This document shows, piece after piece, positions 25,804 through 33,359 of a stretch of 64,000 bases of DNA. Origin of the DNA: Salinibacterium sp. NK8237 (GTDB lineage: Bacteria > Actinomycetota > Actinomycetes > Actinomycetales > Microbacteriaceae); the NCBI RefSeq assembly GCF_015864955.1, contig NZ_JADYWE010000001.1, positions 62,001-126,000 of the forward strand. The letters are read 5' to 3'. The translations under genes and the position numbers were made by a program. The notes under the pieces were generated by a model. That model saw nothing but the letters and a program-made list of their open reading frames with translations, ran no database searches and was not told where the DNA came from. The first letter of the stretch is position 1; each line of letters opens with the position of its first letter.

Positions 25804-26799
25804 CTATGCAGCCAGTTGTCGTGACCGAGGAGTCGACGTTCGCACCCCAACAGTTTCTATGTGCGCAAAGTGGCCGACATTCGCCAGCGCCTGCTGGGTG
25901 GCATGAGGGAGAGCTTTCGCAAACCAGACATCGTCAGTGGCGCTCACAAAAGCGTCTCGTTCGCCACGAACCAGCGTGACGCGGCACCCAATACTCGACC
26001 ACTCTCGCTCGTCGTAACGGGCCGCAGCCTCAGCACCCTGAACGAACGAGCGCGGACGGATTTCGGCGGCGAGTGAATCGAATACTGAACTGTCGAGCTC
26101 ACGTCGGTTCTCAAAAAGAGGAGCACTGAGCGGTGCGAGGAGTCTCATACGGTGCAACGCATGCACGACCACTCGTCCGGCAGGACCGAGCGCGGAAAGT
26201 AACCGCATGGCACCGAGCATCCCTGCCAACAGCGGCAGAACGGTGAAACGCCGAATCGGATGCCGCAGCACCGCCAGCGCCCCAGGTCCGGTCGCCGAGA
26301 TGGCCGTCACGCTCAACGTGCGCTCCGGATACCGAGCCGCCAGCGTGAGCGCAAGGTGCCCTCCCAGAGAGTGACCGAAGACGTTCCACTTCGCAAAGCC
26401 GAGGGTGCTCGTGACGTGGGCCACTGCATCCACCATGTCTTCGACCGAGGTACCAGGGCGGACACTTCCGCTCTCACCCCAGCCGGGAAGATCGATCGCA
26501 ACCACATTCTGCAATGGTTCGTTCGCGCTGTGAGCGGCGCGGATGAGGGGCAACCATGTGGTCCACGAACCTGCGGCACCGTGGAGAAGCACAGTGGCGG
26601 TATCTGAGCGCGCAGCAGCATTCGGATCCACGTGCACAACAACGTCTCCTAGGGCGGTGGGCACCACGACGCGGGAAAACCCCGCAGTGGCGCGATCAAA
26701 CCGGTTGTCGGCGCTGAAGTGCGTACTGGAAGCGGGTGTTGTGTTCACGTGGGTGGTTCGGAGCCGCAGCATCCGGCGATTGCCTGAATGTGCGGCCAC
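25804..26799 (-). CDS. Alpha/beta hydrolase
   Basis: Up to 331 aa (ATG 26799; ATG 26772 also possible). It is a classical alpha/beta-hydrolase fold with the oxyanion-hole region VLLHGAAGSWTTWLPL, DLPGWGESGSVRPGTS, the nucleophile elbow FGHSLGGHLAL, the acid Asp in VRGERDAFVS and His in NVGHFAHIE. The substrate is unknown. It lies downstream of the sulfur operon on the same strand, 17 nt after the rhodanese lipoprotein gene, so it may be read through. Confidence 0.85.
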   Translation of the reverse strand: MAAHSGNRRMLRLRTTHVNTTPASSTHFSADNRFDRATAGFSRVVVPTALGDVVVHVDPNAAARSDTATVLLHGAAGSWTTWLPLIRAAHSANEPLQNVVAIDLPGWGESGSVRPGTSVEDMVDAVAHVTSTLGFAKWNVFGHSLGGHLALTLAARYPERTLSVTAISATGPGALAVLRHPIRRFTVLPLLAGMLGAMRLLSALGPAGRVVVHALHRMRLLAPLSAPLFENRRELDSSVFDSLAAEIRPRSFVQGAEAAARYDEREWSSIGCRVTLVRGERDAFVSATDDVWFAKALPHATQQALANVGHFAHIETVGVRTSTPRSRQLAA

Positions 26800-26816
26800 G
26801 AACGAACGGTGGTGGG

Positions 26817-27185
26817 TTACTGCACAACCTCGATCTGGGTTGAGGCTTCTGCCTCACCGATGGAGCCGAGGTCGATAACGTTCTCGAAGCCAGCTTCTTC
26901 CATCAGTGCGACGGCCTGGCCGGAACGGTTGCCCGACTTGCAGTAGACGGCATACTCAGCGTTGGGGTCGAGTGTGGGAAGAGCCGCAGCAAACTCGCCA
27001 CCGTTGAGGTCGAGCAGTGTGGCGCCCTCAAGGTGCCCAGCCTCGTATTCTGCGGGGGTGCGAACATCAATGAGAATGGTGTCGGCGGTGAGCTCGATCT
27101 CCGGAGAGCCGTCGCCGGTCGAGCATCCAGCGATCGATGCGAGCACGACGAGAGAACCAGCGAGAGCGGCGAGGGGACGGAACAT
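26817..27185 (-). CDS. Rhodanese-domain lipoprotein
   Basis: 122 aa. The signal MFRPLAALAGSLVVLASIAGC ends in a lipobox with Cys21, so the protein is anchored outside the membrane. A single rhodanese domain follows: ILIDVRTPAEYEAGHLEGA with Cys82 in the catalytic loop YCKSGNRSGQA. It would carry persulfide sulfur in the envelope. It closes the CstR-type operon, downstream of DUF4395. Confidence 0.9.
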   Translation of the reverse strand: MFRPLAALAGSLVVLASIAGCSTGDGSPEIELTADTILIDVRTPAEYEAGHLEGATLLDLNGGEFAAALPTLDPNAEYAVYCKSGNRSGQAVALMEEAGFENVIDLGSIGEAEASTQIEVVQ

Positions 27186-27209
27186 TTTTTCTCCTTGTGA
27201 AACGGGTGG

Positions 27210-27758
27210 TTATTCGGAAACCCGGCATGAGTCGCCTGGGCAGTATTGGGGTGGGGTTTTTGTGAGCAAGCGCTGAAGCGAGCATCCAACGCAGATGCCG
27301 AAGGCGGCTTCTAAGAAAAGCATGGTGAGGCACAGTCCGCACAACAGCAGTGTGGCTTCGAGCGGCGCACCAAGCACGCCCATTCCGGCGCACGAGAGTA
27401 GGGCGAGGCCGTAGCCAAGCCACCAGGCGAATTCCTTCTGGCGGGCTCCGACCCAATTGGGCTGGTGTCGTCGAACGAGCAGACGGCCTAGAGCCAGTGT
27501 CGGCGACCAACGATCACCGATCGTGACACGCACGAGCATATCCATCATAAAAAAGACGCCGAACGGGCGAAGCGGAACGGCTGAATGTTGGATGACAGCA
27601 AGAGTGATCGAGACCGCTCCGGCAAGAAAGAGAATGCCTGCAGCGACGCGCACAGCGCGCTCGTTCACCACCGGAATGTCATAGCCCTCGACGAGGGAAC
27701 CCACGGTGGGAGCGTGTGCCGGGGTCGACGTTGTCGTTGCTGGTGTGGTCGTGGGCAA
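27210..27758 (-). CDS. DUF4395 membrane protein (second paralogue)
   Basis: 182 aa. An N-terminal Thr/Pro-rich tail precedes four membrane segments. The motif VNERAVRVAAGILFLAG and the C-terminal FGICVGCSLQRLL (CxxC) define the family. The extra C-terminal stretch KTPPQYCPGDSC adds two more cysteines that the 1892 paralogue lacks. Its place in a persulfide operon suggests it handles sulfane sulfur or thiols across the membrane, by inference. Confidence 0.85.
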   Translation of the reverse strand: MPTTTPATTTSTPAHAPTVGSLVEGYDIPVVNERAVRVAAGILFLAGAVSITLAVIQHSAVPLRPFGVFFMMDMLVRVTIGDRWSPTLALGRLLVRRHQPNWVGARQKEFAWWLGYGLALLSCAGMGVLGAPLEATLLLCGLCLTMLFLEAAFGICVGCSLQRLLTKTPPQYCPGDSCRVSE

Positions 27759-27761
27759 CGG

Positions 27762-28550
27762 TCACGCTCCTGTCACGAGGGGTAGCAATTGCGGGATTTC
27801 TTGCACAAGCACGAAGGCGCCGATAGCGAGAACGAAGATTCCGAATCCCTTGCGCAGGGCGGTTTCGGGAATTCGACCAGCGAGAGCGGCGCCCACAAAC
27901 GAGCCCGCAACGGCGATCCCGGTGAATGCGAGGATGGTTGGCCACGGAAGGTCAACGGTAAAGAGGTGGGCGACAAGCCCTGCCGACGACTGCATCGCAA
28001 TAATCAGTAGCGAGGTGCCCACGGCGACCGCCACCGGAAGCCCGCCGAGAAGCGTGAGCGCGGGAACAATGAGGAAGCCGCCCCCAGCGCCCACGAGCCC
28101 GGCGGCAATTCCGACGAAGAAGCCGTCCCGAACAATGCGGAGGACGGGAAGCTTTGCTGGCTCGTGAACTGATCCCGCCGGCACCTTCTTGCGCCCGCGG
28201 ATCATGGCAGTTGCGGTGGCGACCATCATGGCGGCGAAGAGCACCATCAGGATTGTGCCGGGGATGTAGCCGCCGACAATACCTCCGGCGAAAGCGCCAG
28301 CCATTCCCGCGACACCGAAAATCAATCCGGTTCGCCAGCGAACGCGCCCTGCTCGGGCATGATGGAAAACGCTGACGGCGCTCGTGACGCCCACAATAAA
28401 TAGTGAAGCCGAAATCGCTTGCTGTGGCTCAAAGCCAGCAACGTAGGTGAGGATCGGCACGGTGAGGATCGAGCCGCCCCCGCCGAGCATCCCGAGAGAA
28501 ACTCCCACGAGCACGGCAAGGGCCAGCGCGATGATCAGATTTGGCTCCAT
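27762..28550 (-). CDS. tauE: TauE/SafE-family sulfite/sulfonate exporter
   Basis: 262 aa with about eight helices. The internal repeat is visible as VGVSLGMLGGGGSILTVPIL in the first half and VGIAAGLVGAGGGFLIVPAL in the second, both the GxGGG-type motif of the TauE/SafE family. In CstR operons of other bacteria this protein exports sulfite or thiosulfate made by persulfide oxidation. It starts 9 nt after the CstB-like gene. Confidence 0.9.
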   Translation of the reverse strand: MEPNLIIALALAVLVGVSLGMLGGGGSILTVPILTYVAGFEPQQAISASLFIVGVTSAVSVFHHARAGRVRWRTGLIFGVAGMAGAFAGGIVGGYIPGTILMVLFAAMMVATATAMIRGRKKVPAGSVHEPAKLPVLRIVRDGFFVGIAAGLVGAGGGFLIVPALTLLGGLPVAVAVGTSLLIIAMQSSAGLVAHLFTVDLPWPTILAFTGIAVAGSFVGAALAGRIPETALRKGFGIFVLAIGAFVLVQEIPQLLPLVTGA

Positions 28551-28559
28551 GAGGGCGCG

Positions 28560-29969
28560 TTAGACCGCGGGAACGGCACCGGCAGTTGCGAGCCAACCAA
28601 GGTACGAGCCATCGAGTTCGGCAACGTCGTAGCCTGCGCGACGCAGAGCACTCGCGGCCACGCTGTTGCGCACTCCGCTTTGGCAATACGTCACGATGGT
28701 TCCTTCGCGGGGGAGTTGGTCGAGCGACCACATCACACGGCCGCCACTCAGTTGCTCGGCCCCGGGAATGTGTCCCTCGGCGAACTCGGTTTTGTTGCGT
28801 ACGTCGAGCAGAAGCACGCGCTCAACGTCATCGAGCGTGGCTGGATCGACAAGCTCGGGCACAACAAGATTGAGCCCATCGAGGGTCGTCACGAAGCCTG
28901 ACACGGTGTCGATGCCCACGCGCACGAGGTGATCGCGCAGCTCTTGTGCATGTTCAAGGTCGTCAGCGAGCAGGATGACGGGCCGTGTTTCAGTATCGGG
29001 GTTGTAGACCCAAGCGCCGTAGCTTGCTGCTTTCTCGGGCCCAGGGACGTTGAGGGATCGCGGCACAGTGCCACGGTGAACTTCGCTGTTGTTGCGAGTG
29101 TCAATGAGGATGGCGCTGTCGGCGTCGAGCGCTGTCGCGACTTCCTCGGTCGTGTACTCGCGCAGCGGGGTAACGGTGCCCATGACATTCGGGCCCTGTC
29201 GGTTCTGCACCTTCATGCGGCCAAAGTAGGCGTGAGCATCCGGTTGACCGTTGAGTAGCTCGTCGATGAAGCCTTGCTCGTCGTTGTTCTCCACATAGTG
29301 GCTCCACCACGCGAACGCGCGTTCGTACCCGACAGTGGTTGTCGGAATTGCGCCGAGAGCTTTGCCGCAGGCGCTACCGGCCCCGTGGGCAGGCAAAACC
29401 TGCACATAGTCGGGAAGGGTGAGGAAGCGGTCGCGCAGGCTGGCGAAAATGTCTTTCGCTCCGCCGAAACGGGTATCAACGCCGCCGGCAGCTTCATCGA
29501 GAAGGTCGGGGCGACCGAGATCTCCGACGAAGACAAAGTCTCCGCTGAGCATGAAACCGGGAGCGTCAGCTTGTGCGCCATCGGTGACCAAAAAGGAAAG
29601 GTGTTCAGGCGTGTGCCCAGGAGTGTGCACAGCCTTCAGCGTGATGTTGCCGAGGGTAATGATGTGGCCGTCTTTCATGCGTACAGCACCGTCGAAGGCG
29701 CTCCCGTAGGTCCAGTCGGGGCCACCTTCGTCAGACACCAGAATCTCCGCACCGGTGCGAGCGGCAAGCTCGCGGGTGCCGGAAAGGTAGTCGGCGTGAA
29801 TGTGGGTTTCGGTGATGGCCGTGATGGTCATCCCGTTCTTGGCGGCGATCTCGAGATAAACGTCGAGGTCGCGGCGGGGGTCAACAACGATCGCTTCGCC
29901 TTTGGCTTGGCAACCGATGAAGTAGCTAGCCTGAGCGAGGTCGGTGTCATAGATGCGTTCGAGAAGCAT
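28560..29969 (-). CDS. cstB: CstB-like persulfide dioxygenase with pseudo-rhodanese and rhodanese domains
   Basis: 469 aa. The N-terminal metallo-beta-lactamase fold (1-230) carries the iron ligands of persulfide dioxygenases: THIHADYLSG (His56, His58, Asp60), HTPGHT (His115) and GDFVFVGDLGRPDLL. The middle rhodanese domain (about 265-360) has VILLADDLEHAQEL where an active-site Cys would be, so it is a pseudo-rhodanese. The C-terminal rhodanese is complete, with Cys429 in YCQSGVRN. This three-part order matches S. aureus CstB, which turns persulfide into thiosulfate. RBS GGAGTAAAC. Confidence 0.88.
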   Translation of the reverse strand: MLLERIYDTDLAQASYFIGCQAKGEAIVVDPRRDLDVYLEIAAKNGMTITAITETHIHADYLSGTRELAARTGAEILVSDEGGPDWTYGSAFDGAVRMKDGHIITLGNITLKAVHTPGHTPEHLSFLVTDGAQADAPGFMLSGDFVFVGDLGRPDLLDEAAGGVDTRFGGAKDIFASLRDRFLTLPDYVQVLPAHGAGSACGKALGAIPTTTVGYERAFAWWSHYVENNDEQGFIDELLNGQPDAHAYFGRMKVQNRQGPNVMGTVTPLREYTTEEVATALDADSAILIDTRNNSEVHRGTVPRSLNVPGPEKAASYGAWVYNPDTETRPVILLADDLEHAQELRDHLVRVGIDTVSGFVTTLDGLNLVVPELVDPATLDDVERVLLLDVRNKTEFAEGHIPGAEQLSGGRVMWSLDQLPREGTIVTYCQSGVRNSVAASALRRAGYDVAELDGSYLGWLATAGAVPAV

Positions 29970-30064
29970 GTTTACTCCAGTGAGTGTTCGCTATGTCCGG
30001 GGGAGGGAAGACGCTAACGGCGGTGCATGGTTAGCGGTGGCTGTGGGTGAGCAGTAGTTGCTCG

Positions 30065-30178
30065 TTAGCAGTGGCATCGGTCGCGTTCAGCGACGTTGGC
30101 GAGGGCATCCTCGATATGTTCTCCGCAGCCAGCCCAGGTGGGTTTACCGCAGTTCTGGCAAGTGACTTGTGCACACAT
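30065..30178 (-). CDS. 37-aa Cys-rich zinc-ribbon-like protein
   Basis: ATG at 30178, stop at 30065-30067. The sequence is MCAQVTCQNCGKPTWAGCGE followed by a helix and the end DRCHC. CxxCGKxTWAGCGEH repeats the core of the gene just upstream; together the cysteines (and His21) could bind one metal or carry sulfane sulfur. It is the second of two tandem paralogues at the head of the sulfur operon. Confidence 0.75.
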   Translation of the reverse strand: MCAQVTCQNCGKPTWAGCGEHIEDALANVAERDRCHC

Positions 30179-30186
30179 GTGATCTC

Positions 30187-30372
30187 CTAACGACCGAAGA
30201 GGCGGGCAAAAAAGCCGCCCTGATTTGATTTCGCGGCGTCAATCTCCGACTGCGAGTGCTTGCCGTTGCACCAGTTGGATGCGGGCACGCTGCGCTTGAC
30301 GGTCTGGATGTGTTCTCCGCATCCGGCCCACGTAGTTTTGCCGCATGTACGACACGTAACTGCTCTGCACAT
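30187..30372 (-). CDS. 61-aa Cys-rich zinc-ribbon-like protein, first gene of the sulfur operon
   Basis: ATG at 30372. MCRAVTCRTCGKTTWAGCGE continues with HIQTVKRSVPASNWCNGKHSQSE and an amphipathic C-terminus GGFFARLFGR. It shares the CxxCGKxTWAGCGEH core with the 37-aa protein at 30065, so the pair arose by duplication. A third Cys pair (NWCNGKH) could complete a zinc site. Such proteins are usually missed in automatic annotation; the function is unknown, but this is the gene nearest the CstR-controlled promoter. Confidence 0.75.
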   Translation of the reverse strand: MCRAVTCRTCGKTTWAGCGEHIQTVKRSVPASNWCNGKHSQSEIDAAKSNQGGFFARLFGR

Positions 30373-30405
30373 AACTCTGCTTTCGTTGATTGGCTATCCG
30401 TTGTA

Positions 30406-30421
30406 ATACCCTAGGGGGTAT
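30406..30421. promoter_or_regulatory. CstR/CsoR-type operator 1
   Basis: ATACCCTAGGGGGTAT, a near-palindromic CsoR-family site. It lies just downstream of the inferred transcription start of the sulfur operon, 25 bp (centre to centre) from operator 2. Confidence 0.8.
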
Positions 30422-30427
30422 GCTCAG

Positions 30428-30458
30428 ACTATACCCCATGGGGTATCGAAACTGTCAA
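30428..30458 (-). promoter_or_regulatory. Promoter of the sulfur operon
   Basis: Read on the minus strand: -35 TTGACA (30453-30458), 19-nt spacer, -10 TATAGT (30428-30433). The spacer is filled by operator 2, so a bound CstR would block RNA polymerase directly. The start would fall near 30421, about 50 nt before the first gene. Confidence 0.65.
30431..30446. promoter_or_regulatory. CstR/CsoR-type operator 2 (perfect palindrome)
   Basis: ATACCCCATGGGGTAT, a perfect 16-bp palindrome that overlaps the -10 and spacer of the minus-strand promoter. It also lies 38 nt before the divergent cstR start, so it probably gives autoregulation as well. Confidence 0.85.
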
Positions 30459-30483
30459 CTCACACGAGAGAAGCGAGACAACT

Positions 30484-30774
30484 ATGGATTCCTCCACATC
30501 CGAATCAGTGTCGGTAGCCGATCCCGACGCGCAAAAGAAGATCGCGAATCGTCTGCGTCGCGCTCAGGGACAACTGGGCGCACTGATCGCGACAGTCGAA
30601 ACGGGAGCCGGATGCCGCGACGTCGTGCACCAGCTGGCTGCAGTCTCGAAAGCTCTCGACCGCGCAGGGTTCCTCGTGATCTCCGAAGCGATGAAGGAAT
30701 GCCTCATTAACCCGGATGCCGAAGGCTCGCCTCAGTCAGACGAGATCGAGAAGCTCTTTCTTTCGCTCGCGTAG
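30484..30774 (+). CDS. cstR: CstR-type persulfide-sensing repressor (CsoR/RcnR family)
   Basis: 96 aa, all-helical CsoR fold. It has RLRRAQGQLGALIATVETGAGCRDVVHQL with Cys44 and MKECL with Cys73. The spacing of 29 residues equals that of Cys31-Cys60 in S. aureus CstR and Cys36-Cys65 in CsoR. The copper ligand His, four residues before the second Cys in CsoR, is Ala69 here. It is therefore expected to sense persulfides by a disulfide/polysulfide bridge rather than Cu(I). It is divergent from the sulfur operon and controls it through two operators. Confidence 0.87.
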   Translation: MDSSTSESVSVADPDAQKKIANRLRRAQGQLGALIATVETGAGCRDVVHQLAAVSKALDRAGFLVISEAMKECLINPDAEGSPQSDEIEKLFLSLA

Positions 30775-30803
30775 CGGATGCGCACGTACGAGGCCACTGG
30801 GGG

Positions 30804-32444
30804 TTAGCGGCGCCACTCTCCGAGGCCGTGAGCGTTAAAGAACTCCAGCGTCACCCCGGTGACGGCCCCGCCTGACCGCGCGAAGGTCGCCGAAGAGAGG
30901 GAGCCGTGGGGCGCGTTTTCGCCCGTGGGGACGAAAGCAAAGGTGTCAGAGTCCCAAGTTTCGAGCGTAAGAATGTAGTTTTCGCGCGGGCCGAGGGCAG
31001 CCTGTAACGAACCATCGACTTCAGCCACGACGAGGTCGCCAAAGTAGTCATTGCGGTAGGTGCCTTCATAATCGCTGAGGTAAAGGGAAGCCCCAGCGGT
31101 GTCGGGCTTGGTCTCTGCGACAAGATCTCCTGCCGGGGCGTTGAGTCCAGAAAGTGCACCGTAGTAGTCGCCGAGCCAATCGCGCTGAATCTCGCCGTAC
31201 TGAACCAGATCGAGAAACTGCGCGTTGAGGGCTTCAGCAGTGCCGATGGGGCCCGCATTGGTCAGAATCACTATTCCCAGATCGAGACTGGGCACGAGTT
31301 GGTAGTTTGTGCCGGCGCCGAGAACGAAGCCGCCAGAATGACTCAGCGTTGTTCGGCCTCCAGCCTGGCTGCCCACGTTGAACCCGAAGCCGTAGCTTGC
31401 GGTGCGCTGGTCGGGGGCGGAGGCTTGCGCGCTAATGCTGTGCGCCGTGATCGCAGGCACGAGCGATTCGGGGGTGACGAACGGCTCACCATTATGCTCG
31501 CCGTCGGACAGGATCATCGTCATCCACTGCGACAGGTCGCCGACGGTCGATGAGACGCCTCCCGCGGGGGACTGTGGGTCGGGATTTCGTTCGAAGAGCG
31601 GCTGAAATTCGCCATCGACGAAGGTGTGGAGCGTTGCCCGATTGGGCTGCGCCACAAAGTCCGCATAACTCGAGCTTGTGGCGGTCATTCCCAACGGTTC
31701 GTAAACAAGTTCACGGATGGCGTCGTTCCAGTCCATACCGAGTGCTGCAGCGGTCGCTTCCGCTCCTACCGTGATGCCGTAGTTCGAATAGTGGTAGCTA
31801 CTGCGGAAATCGTCGAGGGGCTGATACCGAAGGTGGTCGAGGATGTAGTCGCGCTCGTAGCCCACATCTTCCAGGTCATCGCCAGCTCCGGTCGCGAGCC
31901 CGGTGCGGTGGCTAAAGTAGTCGCCAATCGTTGCGTTCTGCGTGACATACGAGTCTGCGAGAGAGAAATCAGACAGCAGCGTGCGCACGGGAGTGTCCCA
32001 CTCCACTGCCTCTTGGGTGATGGCGCGGGCGACGACCGTGGCAGAAAGGGATTTCGAAACTGACGCTATTTGAAACACCGTGTCGGCATCCACTCTGTCA
32101 GTGGTTCCTGCTTTGCGCACTCCAAAACCGTTGGCATAAATCATCTCTCCGTTGTGCACAACAGCGATCGCGAGACCGGGGGTGCCGGTCTCATCCATAG
32201 CGATTGCGGCCAACTCAGGAAGTTGTTCGACCGCAGCGTCGACCGCTCGCACCACGTCCACGTCGCTGCTGCCCGCACTCAGCGCGATGACATCAGAGGC
32301 TGGGGAGTCGCCCTCAATGACCTCAAGACCACCGGATGCCGCTGCCGTGCATCCAGAAACGGCAACAGAGACAGCAAGCAGCGCCACCATCGCGGGCGCT
32401 GTGCGGGAGCGACGGACTGTGCGGAACTTGGCTGAAGATTCCAT
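30804..32444 (-). CDS. Serine beta-lactamase-fold hydrolase, lipoprotein
   Basis: 546 aa. The signal ends in the lipobox VSGC (Cys32). The catalytic SxxK is Ser128-Val-Ser-Lys131 (QIASVSKSLS), the second motif is YHYSNYG and HSGG is the third, as in class C beta-lactamases, PBP4* and esterases (beta-lactamase family PF00144). A C-terminal beta-sheet domain of about 150 aa follows. It is likely a peptidase, esterase or amidase acting on the cell surface; beta-lactam hydrolysis is unproven. Confidence 0.87.
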   Translation of the reverse strand: MESSAKFRTVRRSRTAPAMVALLAVSVAVSGCTAAASGGLEVIEGDSPASDVIALSAGSSDVDVVRAVDAAVEQLPELAAIAMDETGTPGLAIAVVHNGEMIYANGFGVRKAGTTDRVDADTVFQIASVSKSLSATVVARAITQEAVEWDTPVRTLLSDFSLADSYVTQNATIGDYFSHRTGLATGAGDDLEDVGYERDYILDHLRYQPLDDFRSSYHYSNYGITVGAEATAAALGMDWNDAIRELVYEPLGMTATSSSYADFVAQPNRATLHTFVDGEFQPLFERNPDPQSPAGGVSSTVGDLSQWMTMILSDGEHNGEPFVTPESLVPAITAHSISAQASAPDQRTASYGFGFNVGSQAGGRTTLSHSGGFVLGAGTNYQLVPSLDLGIVILTNAGPIGTAEALNAQFLDLVQYGEIQRDWLGDYYGALSGLNAPAGDLVAETKPDTAGASLYLSDYEGTYRNDYFGDLVVAEVDGSLQAALGPRENYILTLETWDSDTFAFVPTGENAPHGSLSSATFARSGGAVTGVTLEFFNAHGLGEWRR

Positions 32445-32482
32445 GGCTCCAGCCTAGAACGCGGGCGATGAACTCGGCAGGG

Positions 32483-33181
32483 CTAGGCAGAAGTGACGTC
32501 GAGAATGAGACGCACAAGGTTGAGCATCGGTTCCCGGAGGGCTGTCGTCAGAATCGCAAACACCAGAATGTTGAGCACAACAGTGCCCCAGAAGGCTTGG
32601 CGGAAGAGCGGCTTGTGGGTTTTGTGGCGCAGTCGCTGTTGCGCAAGAATCGCGCCCGGCCAGCCGCCGAACAACCCGAGACCGAGGAGGGCACTTTCGG
32701 TCACCCGCCACTGTTTTGTTTGCGCAGCCTTCTTGTCGCTGGCGTACAGGATGTACGTGATGATGCTCATTACGAGGTATAGCGCTGCAAATAGCCACGG
32801 GAGGGCACCGATGGCGGTGAGAATACCGATCGCGACGACGAAGGTAGCCAGCACGACATAGCTCATGGTGCCGGACTTGCGTCGTTTCGTGCGTAGCGGG
32901 CGACCTGAGGCGGAGAGGTAACGAATTGTGCGAGCCCGAACTTTACCTTCATTCGTGTGCTCGACCACGAAACTCACGCGTTCGCCGGGAGTCGGGCGGG
33001 CATCACGGCGTGGGAAGGCAGAGATGTGGGCAAAGACGCTTTCGCCGTTGCGGCTGTTGTCGCCGCTGTCGTTGCCAGCGCCGTTAGCGCTGCGTGGGCC
33101 GTCAACGGTGATGAACCCGAAGCCACGTTCGTCGTTCCATGACGCCAACGCACCCTGCTGTCGTGCGCTTCGCGAACCCAT
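32483..33181 (-). CDS. Cold-shock domain fused to DUF1294 membrane domain
   Basis: 232 aa from the ATG at 33181 (the frame is open for 11 more codons). Residues 5-85 are a cold-shock OB fold: GALASWNDERGFGFITVDG and SVFAHISAFPRR. An unusual Asn/Ser/Gly-rich insert of about 20 residues lies between the two RNA-binding strands. The C-terminal part has about four helices with the DUF1294 motif ASDKKAAQTKQWRVTES, LFGGWPGAILAQQRLRHKTHK. CSD-DUF1294 fusions are known, but the function is not. Confidence 0.85.
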   Translation of the reverse strand: MGSRSARQQGALASWNDERGFGFITVDGPRSANGAGNDSGDNSRNGESVFAHISAFPRRDARPTPGERVSFVVEHTNEGKVRARTIRYLSASGRPLRTKRRKSGTMSYVVLATFVVAIGILTAIGALPWLFAALYLVMSIITYILYASDKKAAQTKQWRVTESALLGLGLFGGWPGAILAQQRLRHKTHKPLFRQAFWGTVVLNILVFAILTTALREPMLNLVRLILDVTSA

Positions 33182-33359
33182 GTATTGAGGGTAACTGCCC
33201 GAGCCGCTGTGCACGGTATCGGCGTACCCTCAGGCTCGCTGTATTTGGCCCACAGAGCTGAGCTCTGCTCCTAAACTGGCGGGGCGCCCTCAGCGAGAAT
33301 GGGGTCGCGATCGAACGGATGACCTCAACCACATCATCGTGAAGAGAAGAGAGAATCTC

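Noticed and set aside
30484..30774. Reading of the repressor as a copper-sensing CsoR
   Set aside because: The copper-binding His is replaced by Ala69, and the controlled genes are sulfur genes with no copper ATPase or chaperone. CstR fits better.
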